Below, one piece after another: positions 18,767 to 27,331 of a DNA stretch of 46,316 bases (its first letter is position 1; each line of letters begins with the position of its first letter). The stretch lies in the NCBI GenBank assembly GCA_028224375.1, contig JAOIVW010000023.1, forward strand, positions 1 to 46,316, read 5' to 3'. Under the pieces are notes generated by a model that worked only from the letters and a program-made list of their open reading frames with translations, made no database searches and was not told where the DNA came from. The position numbers were made by a program, and so were the translations under genes. Source of the stretch: Hellea sp. Lineage in GTDB: Bacteria; Pseudomonadota; Alphaproteobacteria; Caulobacterales; Maricaulaceae.

Positions 18767-20971
18767 ATGCGCAAAACACTTCTGACGGCCACATCCCTTC
18801 TCGCTCTGACGCTTATTGCGTGTTCAGATACATCTACAAAAGAGACTTCCACGAAAGCCCCTGTCGATATGCAAAAAACTGAAACACTAAACGTTGAAAT
18901 GCCCTCTGTTGACATGCCAAGCATAGACAATGTGCTCTTGGCAGAATTTAAGGGCCCATATGGCGGAGTCCCCGCTTTTGATAAGATGCAGCTTAAGGAC
19001 ATCAAGCCGGCTCTCGAATGGGGCATGGCAAAAAACCTGAAAGAGGTTGACGCTATCGCCAATAACGCGGCCGCGCCAACATTTGAGAACACCATATTGC
19101 CGATGGAAAAAGCGGGGGCCGAGCTTGACCGCGCCTTTCGATATTGGGGGATTTGGAGCTCAAATATGTCCTCTCCTGAATTTCGTACTATTCAAGGCGA
19201 GATGGCACCGAAGATTTCAGAGTTTAGATCAAAAATTACACAAAATGAAAAGCTCTTTGACCGCGTGAAAGCCGTTTATGAAAGTGACGCTGTAAAAAAC
19301 ATGCGTCCCGACCAGCAACGCCTTGTGCAGCTAACCTATGACGGCTTTGCCCGTAATGGCGCAACGCTAAACGCTGAAGACAAGGCACGTTATGCCGCCA
19401 TCAATAAGCGCCTCTCAGAGCTACATACGAAATTTGCCAATAATGTTCTTGCAGATGAGGAAGGCTATATTCTTTACATCAATGAAGACCAACTTAGCGG
19501 TCTATCTGACGGCTATATTAAAGCCGCAGCCGCAACAGCCACCGACAATGACAAAGATGGACAATATGCGATTACGAATACGCGTTCATCCATGTCACCC
19601 TTCCTCACCTATTCTGATGAGCGGGATTTGCGCCAGAAAGTGTGGGAGACCTATTATTCACGCGGCGATAATGGAGATGAGCATGATAACAATGCCATCA
19701 TCGCTGAAATTCTGAAACTCCGCGATGAACGGGTGGGCCTGCTCGGTTATGATAATTACGCGCAGTGGCGGTTAGAGAACCGCATGGCGGGCACACCAGA
19801 GCGCGCCCTTGAGCTCATGGAAGCTGTCTGGCCTGCCGCCATCGCCCGCGTGTCAGAAGAAGTCGCTGACATGCAAGCTATAGCTGATAAGGAAGGCGCA
19901 GATATCAAAATCGCGCCTTGGGATTACCGCTATTACGCCGAAAAAGTCCGCAAAGATAAATATGACCTCGATAGTGATGAGGTGAAGCAATATTTACAGC
20001 TCGATAAATTGACCGACGCCATGTTCTATGTCGCGGGTGAGCTGTTTAATTTCAACTTCACCCCAGTTCCAGAAGGGTCCGTGTCAGTCTTCCACCCCGA
20101 CGTAAATGTATGGGAAGTCACCGACAAGACCACAGGCGAGAATATCGGCCTATGGTACCTCGACCCCTTTGCCCGCCCAGGCAAACGCTCCGGCGCTTGG
20201 GCAACAACTTACCGTGGCCATACTAGCTATGACGGCGTGACCAATGTGCTGTCCTCTAATAATTCCAACTTCGTCAAAACCGCGCCAGGTGAACCCGTCC
20301 TGATTTCATGGGATGACGCCAATACCTTCTTCCACGAATTTGGCCATGCGCTGCACAGCCTCTCGGGCAAAGCCGTGTACCCCGGACTTAATGGCGGCGT
20401 ACGCGATTACACAGAGTTTCAATCACAGCTCTTAGAGCGTTGGCTTTCAACCGACTATGTCGTCGAAAACTTCCTTGTCCATCATGAGACTGGCAAGCCA
20501 ATGCCCGCCGCCTTGCGCCAGAAAATCAAAGACGCCGCAACCTTTAATCAAGGCTTCTCAACCACGGAATATCTTGCCTCTGCTCTTGTCGATATGCGCT
20601 ATCATACAACCGATCCGACGGACATTGACCCAGATAAGTTTGAGCGCGAAACACTGGAGAGCCTCGGCATGCCCAAAGAAATTGTCATGCGTCACCGCTC
20701 CCCTCATTTTGGACATATCTTCTCAGGCGAAGGTTATAGCGCGGGCTATTACGGTTATATGTGGGCGGATGTTTTAACATCAGATGCGGCGGAAGCCTTT
20801 AAAGAAGCCCCAGACGGGTTTTACGATAAAGATGTCGCGGCAAAGCTGGTGAAATACCTCTTTGCCCCGCGCAATTCAATGGACCCCGCAGACGCTTACC
20901 GCGCCTTTAGAGGTCGTGATGCGGATATTGCGCCGCTGATGCGGGATCGCGGGTTTCCTGTGCCGGAGTAA
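18767..20971 (+). CDS. M3 family metallopeptidase (Dcp-like), lipoprotein
   Basis: This 734-residue product belongs to the oligopeptidase A/peptidyl-dipeptidase Dcp group. The zinc motif HEFGH is at residues 523-527 (FFHEFGHALHSLSG) and the third ligand is probably E550 in the YTEFQSQ segment. The N-terminus is a lipoprotein signal (hydrophobic stretch to TLIAC, lipobox cysteine at about 19). A short Thr/Ser-rich linker follows, so it probably acts on the periplasmic side, anchored by lipid. Cytoplasmic Dcp homologues lack this signal. It likely removes dipeptides from oligopeptides entering the periplasm. The ATG has an AAAAGG ribosome-binding site. It is divergent from mraZ, sharing about 230 bp of upstream DNA. 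Confidence 0.93.
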   Translation: MRKTLLTATSLLALTLIACSDTSTKETSTKAPVDMQKTETLNVEMPSVDMPSIDNVLLAEFKGPYGGVPAFDKMQLKDIKPALEWGMAKNLKEVDAIANNAAAPTFENTILPMEKAGAELDRAFRYWGIWSSNMSSPEFRTIQGEMAPKISEFRSKITQNEKLFDRVKAVYESDAVKNMRPDQQRLVQLTYDGFARNGATLNAEDKARYAAINKRLSELHTKFANNVLADEEGYILYINEDQLSGLSDGYIKAAAATATDNDKDGQYAITNTRSSMSPFLTYSDERDLRQKVWETYYSRGDNGDEHDNNAIIAEILKLRDERVGLLGYDNYAQWRLENRMAGTPERALELMEAVWPAAIARVSEEVADMQAIADKEGADIKIAPWDYRYYAEKVRKDKYDLDSDEVKQYLQLDKLTDAMFYVAGELFNFNFTPVPEGSVSVFHPDVNVWEVTDKTTGENIGLWYLDPFARPGKRSGAWATTYRGHTSYDGVTNVLSSNNSNFVKTAPGEPVLISWDDANTFFHEFGHALHSLSGKAVYPGLNGGVRDYTEFQSQLLERWLSTDYVVENFLVHHETGKPMPAALRQKIKDAATFNQGFSTTEYLASALVDMRYHTTDPTDIDPDKFERETLESLGMPKEIVMRHRSPHFGHIFSGEGYSAGYYGYMWADVLTSDAAEAFKEAPDGFYDKDVAAKLVKYLFAPRNSMDPADAYRAFRGRDADIAPLMRDRGFPVPE

Positions 20972-20973
20972 AT

Positions 20974-20991
20974 GGAGTGGTGCCGCACTCC
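20974..20991 (+). repeat. Short hairpin behind the M3 peptidase gene
   Basis: GGAGTG-gtgccg-CACTCC, a 6-bp stem starting 3 nt after the stop codon. There is no T run, so a classical terminator is unlikely. Confidence 0.4.
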
Positions 20992-21004
20992 CATAATTCC
21001 GCTC

Positions 21005-21024
21005 ATCCCTGCGCAGGCAGGGAT
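21005..21024. repeat. REP-like palindrome
   Basis: ATCCCTGC-gcag-GCAGGGAT, an 8-bp perfect stem with a 4-nt loop. It resembles the small GC-rich palindromes of the REP type found between convergent genes in many proteobacteria. Here it lies between the M3 gene and the 3' end of rnpB. Confidence 0.5.
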
Positions 21025-21074
21025 AAGGTCACACTAAATTATATGAGATGACAGCACAGCGCGTGACGCAGCAC

Positions 21075-21138
21075 CATCAATGACACTACAGCCTCCGTGG
21101 ATTTGCCCGAGGCAAATCCACAAAAGCGGTCATTGATG
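21075..21138. repeat. Nested inverted repeat abutting the rnpB 3' end
   Basis: An outer 10-bp pair (CATCAATGAC at 21075-21084 with GTCATTGATG at 21129-21138) encloses an inner perfect 11-bp hairpin (GTGGATTTGCC-cga-GGCAAATCCAC, 21097-21121). It starts about 8 nt beyond the mature rnpB end. No T run follows on the minus strand, so it is not an ordinary terminator. It may stabilise or help process the RNA end, or be a small mobile repeat. Confidence 0.55.
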
Positions 21139-21145
21139 ATGGTAA

Positions 21146-21512
21146 TGTCAAAGGGTCGATAAGCCGGGTTCTGTCCTGCCGAAACAGTGACGATTATTCC
21201 TCTGGGAGTGCTATTGCTAACACCCTCAAGCGACACACCCGAACAGCGATGATAAAGCACATCTTATACCGTTCCTATTTGGTCTTGCTCCGAATGGGGT
21301 TTACCTTGCCCGCTTAGTTACCCTTGCGGCGGTGCGCTCTTACCGCACCCTTTCAGCCTTACTCATTTAAGAGCGGTCTTCTCTCTGTGGCACTTTCCCT
21401 CAATGTATTCCGTTAGGAATGCAAAGGCCGGGCGTTACCCGGCATCCTGCTTTAATGGAGCCCGGACTTTCCTCGCACATTTTCACGCACGCAATCGTCT
21501 GACCCTCTGACA
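21146..21512 (-). ncRNA. rnpB: RNase P RNA (type A)
   Basis: This is the catalytic RNA that cuts 5' leaders from pre-tRNAs. The universal 5' element GAGGAAAGTCCGGGCTCC is present (complement of 21457-21474), as is the 3' element ACAGAACCCGGCTTAT (complement of 21159-21174). The two ends form a 12-bp P1 helix: TGTCAGAGGGTC (21512-21501) with GACCCTTTGACA (21157-21146), including one G·U. That fixes the mature RNA at about 367 nt, normal for type A. A possible promoter lies just upstream: TTGACC at 21542-21547 and CTTAAA at 21519-21524, 17 bp apart, which would start transcription near the first P1 base. The -10 element is weak. Confidence 0.95.
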
Positions 21513-21668
21513 GGCGGCTTTAAGCCTATAAGTAAGGGTAAGGTCAAGGCTCACATCTCCGTGAAAAATACATCACGCCCAATCGCCCCAACGTGAATCC
21601 TCTTGATTGGCGAAATCTTTCAACACGATGCATATTGAAATCCTAAACAAGACTGAAAGGAATATACA

Positions 21669-21848
21669 ATGTTAGCTATATTAAACAAACGTCCTTGCTT
21701 ACCCCATGACCTTACAATCGGCCATTTAGAGCGTAAGCTCCAGCGCTTTGAGCGCCGTACACAAAAGCCAAATGCTCGCGACAGTGATTACGTCACCCGT
21801 GACCGCATCGCCCAACAATTAGCAGAGGCCCGCACTTATCTCTGCTAA
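21669..21848 (+). CDS. Small basic protein of unknown function
   Basis: A 59-residue frame (starting MLAILNKRPCL, ending AEARTYLC) with a good ribosome-binding site (GAAAGGAATATACA before ATG). It is strongly charged in the middle (ERKLQRFERRTQK) and predicted helical, with no signal peptide or membrane segment. The upstream 150 nt up to rnpB contain nothing else recognisable. It is not recognised as a family member. The start signal, and codon use like its neighbours, make it a likely real gene. Confidence 0.6.
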   Translation: MLAILNKRPCLPHDLTIGHLERKLQRFERRTQKPNARDSDYVTRDRIAQQLAEARTYLC

Positions 21849-21961
21849 TAATATTTAGCCCCTCCTAAACCCAACCTTGCAAGTGTCGTCATATCCCATA
21901 CTATCTCCTCAAAAGGCGATATGACGGCACTTGTCCCTCGGGGCATCAGGGAGGATTGGGC

Positions 21962-23695
21962 ATGAAAAGATTAAGCTTCAGCGCCATAGGTTCAATTACT
22001 CTTGGCTTAAGCTTGATGGCTTGCACGCCAACCCAAACGCAGCCTTCGGGTCAAAACATGACCCTCTACTCTGCGCAGACTATCCTCACCGTTGATGATG
22101 ACAACCCAACTGGAAATGCCATAATTATTGATGATGGCGGGACTATAGTTGACATCGGCGAATTTGACACGCTGAAAAAACGTTATAGCGAAGCAAACGT
22201 TGATAGACGCTTTGCCGATAAAACTATCACCCCCGGCCTTATCGACCCACACATTCACATGACGCTCGGCTCTATGATGTATGGCCTAGATTTCGTGCCG
22301 CCATGGGATATGGAAACGCCTAAGGGTACGGTCAAAGGCTTGCCTGACAAAGCCTCCTTGATTGCAAAAATAGCTGAATTTGAAAAGGCGGCCCCTGATG
22401 GCCCTTTAATCCTCTATGGCTATCATAATCTTGTTCAAGGGGATTTAACGCGGCAGGACTTGGATAAAATTTCAGAGACGCGCCCTATCTTTATTTGGCA
22501 TTTTTCAGGCCATGACTTTTACCTCAACAGCGCGGCCATAGAGGCCGCAAAACTCACACCTGCTCTGGCCGAACAATTCCACGGTGTTGGTTTGGACGAT
22601 AAGGGCGAACTTAACGGGCGTATTTATGAGGATGCGGCTTTAGCGCTCTTCGCGACGATTGGCCCAATACTCCTCGCGCCTGATCATATTGCCAAAGGCT
22701 GGAATGGCTATGAAGCCATCTTCGCCCGCTCAGGCGTGACCAGCGTCGCTGAAATGGGCTACGGCATTTTTGGCCGTGCCCTTGAGGATAATTACATCAA
22801 AGCGCACTATTCTGATGAAGATAATTATAATCTTTACCTTGTTCCAGAACACCGCGCTTTTACTAAAGAATTTCAGAATATCGCTAATCTGCGAATTTCC
22901 GAAATGGCTCGGCAGACTGATGCCAAGCCTCGCGTATTGCCGCAAGTAAAGCTTTTTACCGATGCCGCCTTTTATTCTCAAACCATGAAGATGGCCGCGC
23001 CCGGCTACATCGGCGGGCAGTCCAAAGGCCAAGATGGACTGTGGGTGACAGAGCCCGAAGACTTAGAAGCCCTGATGCGGCGCTATTGGGATGCGGGTTT
23101 GGATATTCATATCCATTCCAATGGCGACGCCGCGCAGGACTCCACACTTGGTGCCTTTTCAAAAATGAAAGCAGGCGAAGATGGGCAGCGTCTTATCATT
23201 GAGCATGGCGGGCTTTTCCGGCCTGACCAAATCAAAATGGCTGCCGAACTTGGCGTGGGCATCTCTGCCGCGTCTCACTACGTCAAATATATGGGCGAGG
23301 ATTATAAAGAAGCGATTGGCGAGAAAACCGATTTCATCACGCCCCTCGCCTCCGCGATTAAAGCCGGCATTCACACGACTCTCCATTCCGACGCCCCGCT
23401 TGCCCCGCCGCAACCCCTTAAAGCGGCCAGCGTTCACATGACCCGCGAAACCCGCGAAGGCGGCGTCAGTAACGCGGATGAAAAAATCACGCGCGAACAG
23501 GCCCTCAAAGCAATTACCCTCGATGCGGCGTGGTCACTCGGCTTAGAAGATGAAATTGGGTCTTTGGAAGCTGGCAAACGCGCCGACTTCGCTATCCTAG
23601 AGTCCAACCCCCTCACCACGGCCCCCGAGGCTTGGCCCGATATTAAAATATGGGGTGTTATGCTGGGCGGCGATGTGCGGCCTGTCAGCCCATAA
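21962..23695 (+). CDS. YtcJ-like amidohydrolase, lipoprotein
   Basis: The 577-residue product is a metal-dependent amidohydrolase of the Amidohydro_3/YtcJ type. It has an N-terminal beta-sandwich part, the metal motif PGLIDPHIHMTLG near residue 80, the HIHSNGD motif in the barrel, IIEHGGLFRPDQI, and the late HSDAPLAPPQP with the metal-ligand aspartate. It begins with a lipoprotein signal (ISLGLSLMAC-type, ending LMAC), so it is probably membrane-anchored on the periplasmic side. Substrate is unknown; relatives hydrolyse N-substituted amides. A TTG six bases upstream is in frame, but the ATG at 21962 has GGAGG 8 nt ahead and is preferred. Confidence 0.9.
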   Translation: MKRLSFSAIGSITLGLSLMACTPTQTQPSGQNMTLYSAQTILTVDDDNPTGNAIIIDDGGTIVDIGEFDTLKKRYSEANVDRRFADKTITPGLIDPHIHMTLGSMMYGLDFVPPWDMETPKGTVKGLPDKASLIAKIAEFEKAAPDGPLILYGYHNLVQGDLTRQDLDKISETRPIFIWHFSGHDFYLNSAAIEAAKLTPALAEQFHGVGLDDKGELNGRIYEDAALALFATIGPILLAPDHIAKGWNGYEAIFARSGVTSVAEMGYGIFGRALEDNYIKAHYSDEDNYNLYLVPEHRAFTKEFQNIANLRISEMARQTDAKPRVLPQVKLFTDAAFYSQTMKMAAPGYIGGQSKGQDGLWVTEPEDLEALMRRYWDAGLDIHIHSNGDAAQDSTLGAFSKMKAGEDGQRLIIEHGGLFRPDQIKMAAELGVGISAASHYVKYMGEDYKEAIGEKTDFITPLASAIKAGIHTTLHSDAPLAPPQPLKAASVHMTRETREGGVSNADEKITREQALKAITLDAAWSLGLEDEIGSLEAGKRADFAILESNPLTTAPEAWPDIKIWGVMLGGDVRPVSP

Positions 23696-23697
23696 AA

Positions 23698-23723
23698 AAA
23701 CCCTCTCAATAGAAAGGGTTTTT
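23698..23723. terminator. Bidirectional terminator between convergent genes
   Basis: AAACCCT ... AGGGTTT arms with T runs on both strands. It serves the amidohydrolase gene (plus) and the PfpI gene (minus), whose stop lies only 18 nt away. Confidence 0.75.
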
Positions 23724-23740
23724 CCAGTATTGATACAAAA

Positions 23741-24298
23741 TTAGGCGGCCAGTGTGCGATTATGCGTGCCTTCCTTAATCTCCTCAATAATTTTGGCATT
23801 GAAGACCTCAAGGTCATCCGGACTTCGGCTTGTGATAATGCCGTTTGAGACGACGACCGCCTCGTCTTTCCAGCTCGCACCTGCATTAATCATATCTGTC
23901 TTAATCGAGGCGTAGGATGTAGCCTCACGGTCGCGCAGAATATCGGCCTCCGCTAGCATCCACGGCGCATGGCATATGGCTGCAATGACTTTACCGTCTT
24001 TGGCAAAGTCTCGTACGATGTTTACGGCTGTCTTACTGGTCCGCAATTTATCCGGATTGACCACGCCGCCGGGTATGACCACTGCATCATAATCTGAGAC
24101 ATCTACATCTTCAAATGTCATGTCCGGCGTGATTTTCCGGCTATCGCTTTCGCCGGCTGAAATCGAGTCCGTGTCAAATGAGGCTAGATGTACGGTTGCA
24201 CCTTCTTGCGTTAGCGCTTTACGCGGGGAAAACATTTCGTCTTCCTGAAAGCCATTTGTGGCCAGAAACAGAACTTTGGATTGATTTAAATTTGTCAT
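23741..24298 (-). CDS. PfpI/DJ-1 family stress protein (YhbO-like)
   Basis: The product (185 residues from the chosen start) is a type-1 glutamine-amidotransferase-like protein of the DJ-1/PfpI superfamily. It has the N-terminal VLFLATNGFQEDEMFSPRKAL block and the nucleophile elbow AAICHAPWMLAEA with the conserved Cys-His pair. Relatives such as YhbO and PfpI are linked to stress resistance and to protein repair or cleavage; the exact activity is debated. A frame opening at 24334 exists, but the ATG at 24298 is preceded by TTAGGAG at good spacing. A GGAAC-N16-AGTT pair upstream could be a general-stress (EcfG-type) promoter. Confidence 0.92.
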   Translation of the reverse strand: MTNLNQSKVLFLATNGFQEDEMFSPRKALTQEGATVHLASFDTDSISAGESDSRKITPDMTFEDVDVSDYDAVVIPGGVVNPDKLRTSKTAVNIVRDFAKDGKVIAAICHAPWMLAEADILRDREATSYASIKTDMINAGASWKDEAVVVSNGIITSRSPDDLEVFNAKIIEEIKEGTHNRTLAA

Positions 24299-24395
24299 AG
24301 TTTTTACTCCTAAGAGATAAAACCGCGGTAGCACACCAAAGGCGTGATACTATTGTTATCGCGATGCCTATTATTTTTAGGCGTCTTGCTTAATC

Positions 24396-24420
24396 AACTG
24401 ACGCAAGGCACAATCGTTCC
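24396..24420 (-). promoter_or_regulatory. Possible EcfG-type promoter for the PfpI gene
   Basis: Minus strand: GGAAC (24420-24416), a 16-nt spacer, then AGTT (24399-24396). The alphaproteobacterial general-stress sigma factor recognises GGAAC-N16/17-CGTT, so one base of the second element differs. The site is about 100 nt before the start codon of a stress-family gene. Confidence 0.35.
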
Positions 24421-24444
24421 AAATAATCATAAAGAGATAACCGG

Positions 24445-25362
24445 ATGGACGCAGAACTCCTCGACAACATTACGCTTGATCTAGGAGGCGGGTCGGAAAT
24501 TGCTCTGACGCTCATTCTTTCTCTGATGATGTTTGCTGTCGCATTAGGTTTGCGCACAGAACACTTTCGGTTTTTTAAGGATAATCCCAAAGTCTATTTG
24601 GCCGGGGTCCTGGCACAGATCATTGGTCTGCCCGCTTTGACGGTTCTGATTTGCTATCTAACCAACCCACCAGCAAGCGTAGCCCTTGGGATGATACTCA
24701 TTGCCTGTTGCCCTGGCGGTAACAGCTCAAACCTGCTGGCTTTGTTCGGCCGCGCGAATACCGCGCTTTCTGTCTCTCTCACTGCCACTAGCAGCCTTGT
24801 CGCAGCTTTCATAACGCCTGTTTCTATTATTCTTTGGAGCAGGCTTTATACGCCGACGCGAGAATTGCTGACTGAGATCAATCTGGACACTGTCAGCTTT
24901 CTCATAAACACACTGCTTATTCTCGCCTTGCCTCTGTGCCTGGGTATGTTGATGGCGCATTTTGCACCCAAAATATCAGCGAAGCTTCAAAAGCCGCTCT
25001 CGCTCATCGCAGGCCTGGGTCTTATCGTCATAATCGTCTCGGCATGTTTGCAATATATGCCGGTGTTTTTCCAACTTGGCATCGCCATTTTCGCTCTGGT
25101 TATCTTTCATAATGGCCTTGCCTTTCTCATGGGATATCTGGCCGGTGTTTTTAGCGGCGCAGACATTCCCTCCCGCCGAGCACTCACATTTGAGGTCGGC
25201 ATTCAAAATGCAGGCCTTGGCATTGTCATTTTACTCACGCAACTCGGCGGGCTTGGCGGCGCAGGTGTCGTGGCAGGATTATGGGGAACTTGGCACCTCA
25301 TCGCAGGCCTGCTATTGGTGGGTCTCTTTAGATTTAACGATCGGACGCGCGCTCATGTTTGA
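24445..25362 (+). CDS. Bile acid:sodium symporter family (BASS) transporter
   Basis: The 305-residue product has about nine to ten hydrophobic helices. It has the BASS/SBF motifs ALGMILIACCPGGNSSNLLALFGRANTALSV (first crossover) and FEVGIQNAGLGIVILL (second crossover), with conserved Gly, Asn and Gln at the sodium and substrate sites. BASS proteins import organic anions with sodium, for example bile acids, pyruvate or pantoate; the substrate here is not shown. The following deacylase gene starts 8 nt before its stop, so the two are probably translated together. The transporter may therefore carry an N-acylated substrate or its product. This link is inferred. Confidence 0.9.
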   Translation: MDAELLDNITLDLGGGSEIALTLILSLMMFAVALGLRTEHFRFFKDNPKVYLAGVLAQIIGLPALTVLICYLTNPPASVALGMILIACCPGGNSSNLLALFGRANTALSVSLTATSSLVAAFITPVSIILWSRLYTPTRELLTEINLDTVSFLINTLLILALPLCLGMLMAHFAPKISAKLQKPLSLIAGLGLIVIIVSACLQYMPVFFQLGIAIFALVIFHNGLAFLMGYLAGVFSGADIPSRRALTFEVGIQNAGLGIVILLTQLGGLGGAGVVAGLWGTWHLIAGLLLVGLFRFNDRTRAHV

Positions 25363-27124
25363 CCTCAAAATTATCGATGGATTGGTTTTCGACGGCAATG
25401 GCGGCGACGGCGTTGAGACCAACGTCGCTATCAGAGACGGGCTTATCGTTGAGATCGGACTATGCGATGGCGATGCCAAGAAAACCCTCTCTGCTAAAGG
25501 CCATATCGTCACCCCCGGCTTCATAGATTTACACACCCATTATGACGGGCAGATTTCATGGGACGAGGAATTAAAACCTTCCGTCAATCACGGCGTCACC
25601 ACCGCCCTTCTCGGCAATTGCGGCGTGGGTTTTGCGCCCTGCCGCAAGCAAGACCGCGATAAACTCATCCGCCTCATGGAGGGTGTCGAGGACATTCCTG
25701 GCACCGCCTTGCATGAAGGCATGGATTGGCAATGGGAAACCTTCCCCGAATATATGGACGCGATTGATGCCAAGCCGCACACGATAGATTTCGCCGTCAT
25801 GATGCCCCATGACCCGCTGCGGGTTTACGCTATGGGTGACCGCGCGGTGTTTAACGAACCCGCTAATGATAGCGATATTAAAAAGATGCGCGAGCTCACC
25901 CGCGAAGCTTTAGAGGCTGGCGCGCTTGGTTTTTCCATTGGCCGTAGTGATTTCCACAAAAGCTCGGACGGAGAATGGACGCCCGGTTCCGAGGCGGGCA
26001 AGGACGAGCTTGTCGGCATTGCGCAAGCTTTCGAGGGATTAGGCCACGGGGTCCTTCAAGTCGTCAATGATTTTGACATGCTCCGCCCTGGCGAGAGCTT
26101 CGAGACCGAGTTTGATTTGATGGAAGCCTTTTACCGTGCAGGCCACGGCCATAAGGGCTCTATGTCACTCATGGAGCGAGACTTCGCCCCTGATGATTGG
26201 AAGAACATCATACGCCGTACAGAAGCGATGAATGCTGACGGGCTTGATATCTCCTTCCAAGTGGCTCCTCGTGCCATTGGCTCTTTCACGGGACTGAATT
26301 GCACCTTCCATCCGCTTATGGCGCATCCGAGCTATTTGGCCATTCGAGAGAAATCACTTGAAGAACGTGTTGCCATAATGAGGGACCCTGATTTTAAAAA
26401 ACAGCTCCTCTCCGAAACTCCCGTTCAACTCGCAGGCGAAGGCAGCCCCGTGCCGCCCATTGTCGACATGATGATTGCCAGTTTTGAACAGCTCGCGGAA
26501 AAGCAATTCAAATTAAACTATTCCGGCAAGGTCGATTACGAGCAAACAGGCGAGACCTCCCTCGCCGCCCTCGCCCGCAAAAACGGCGTAAGCGTTTGGG
26601 AACAAGCCTATGACATGCTGCTCGAAGAAGACGGCAAAGCGCTCATCTATTATCCCGTCTATAATTATTACGAGATGAATTATGACAATGTCCTGACCAT
26701 GATGAAACACCCCAAAGCGCTGCCGGGGCTGTCAGATGGCGGGGCGCATGTCGGCACGATTTGCGATGCCAGCTTTCCGACCTATTTGCTCTCCCATTGG
26801 ACACGCGACCGCATTCGTAAAGGTCATGACGGGATAGAGCTAAAACGCGCTGTGCAAATGCTAACGGCGGACGGCGCGGATTATCTCGGCCTGACGGATC
26901 GCGGACGCCTAAAGGTCGGGATGCGCGCTGATATTAATATCATCGATTATGACGGGCTAGACCTGGCCATGCCCGAGATGATTCAAGACCTCCCCGCAGG
27001 CGGCCAGCGCCTCATACAGCCCGTCAAAGGCTATAAAGCGACCTTCGTCAAAGGTGAGCAAGTCATCGCCAATGATGAGGTGACCAACGCAAGGCCGGGG
27101 CGATTGGTGCGGGGCGGGGTTTAG
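25355..27124 (+). CDS. N-acyl-D-amino-acid deacylase family amidohydrolase
   Basis: The 589-residue product matches the D-aminoacylase group of amidohydrolases: N-terminal FDLKIIDGLVFDGNGG, metal motif PGFIDLHTHYDGQISWD, then HGVTTALLGNCGVGFAPC. It also has the late LSDGGAHVGTICDASFPTYLL block and the closing GLTDRGRLKVGMRADINIIDYD segment. No signal peptide is present, so it is cytoplasmic. An open frame extends 93 codons upstream inside the transporter gene, but the ATG at 25355 starts exactly at the family's N-terminus. Members deacylate N-acyl-D-amino acids; some act on other amides or hydantoin-like compounds. Confidence 0.92.
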   Translation: MFDLKIIDGLVFDGNGGDGVETNVAIRDGLIVEIGLCDGDAKKTLSAKGHIVTPGFIDLHTHYDGQISWDEELKPSVNHGVTTALLGNCGVGFAPCRKQDRDKLIRLMEGVEDIPGTALHEGMDWQWETFPEYMDAIDAKPHTIDFAVMMPHDPLRVYAMGDRAVFNEPANDSDIKKMRELTREALEAGALGFSIGRSDFHKSSDGEWTPGSEAGKDELVGIAQAFEGLGHGVLQVVNDFDMLRPGESFETEFDLMEAFYRAGHGHKGSMSLMERDFAPDDWKNIIRRTEAMNADGLDISFQVAPRAIGSFTGLNCTFHPLMAHPSYLAIREKSLEERVAIMRDPDFKKQLLSETPVQLAGEGSPVPPIVDMMIASFEQLAEKQFKLNYSGKVDYEQTGETSLAALARKNGVSVWEQAYDMLLEEDGKALIYYPVYNYYEMNYDNVLTMMKHPKALPGLSDGGAHVGTICDASFPTYLLSHWTRDRIRKGHDGIELKRAVQMLTADGADYLGLTDRGRLKVGMRADINIIDYDGLDLAMPEMIQDLPAGGQRLIQPVKGYKATFVKGEQVIANDEVTNARPGRLVRGGV

Positions 27125-27331
27125 GCTGCCGTGGGAGCAGAGGAGACCTTAGCAAGTGACTCATTGTCGCCGCAAATCCAAACATTACCAGCAGCTGTTC
27201 TGAGATGATTTTAGGACGCCCATTGCATGTCAGCATTGGCCAAGAGCGGACATCGGAATTTATCTAAAACTACTTTCCTTTATGAAAGACACCTGCATAA
27301 ATAGGCCTGCAAGATTAAGAGGATTGCCTGA
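27125..27331. other. Intergenic, nothing recognised
   Basis: About 200 nt between the deacylase and the DUF4336 gene. No hairpin terminator, repeat or open frame worth calling was seen apart from the ribosome-binding site AGAGGATT before 27332. Confidence 0.5.

Noticed and set aside
18767..20971. M3 peptidase as part of the dcw operon
   Set aside because: It is on the opposite strand, with a lipoprotein signal and a separate upstream region.
25076..25354. Upstream extension of the deacylase frame
   Set aside because: It lies inside the transporter gene in another frame and has no family match; the conserved N-terminus begins at 25355.
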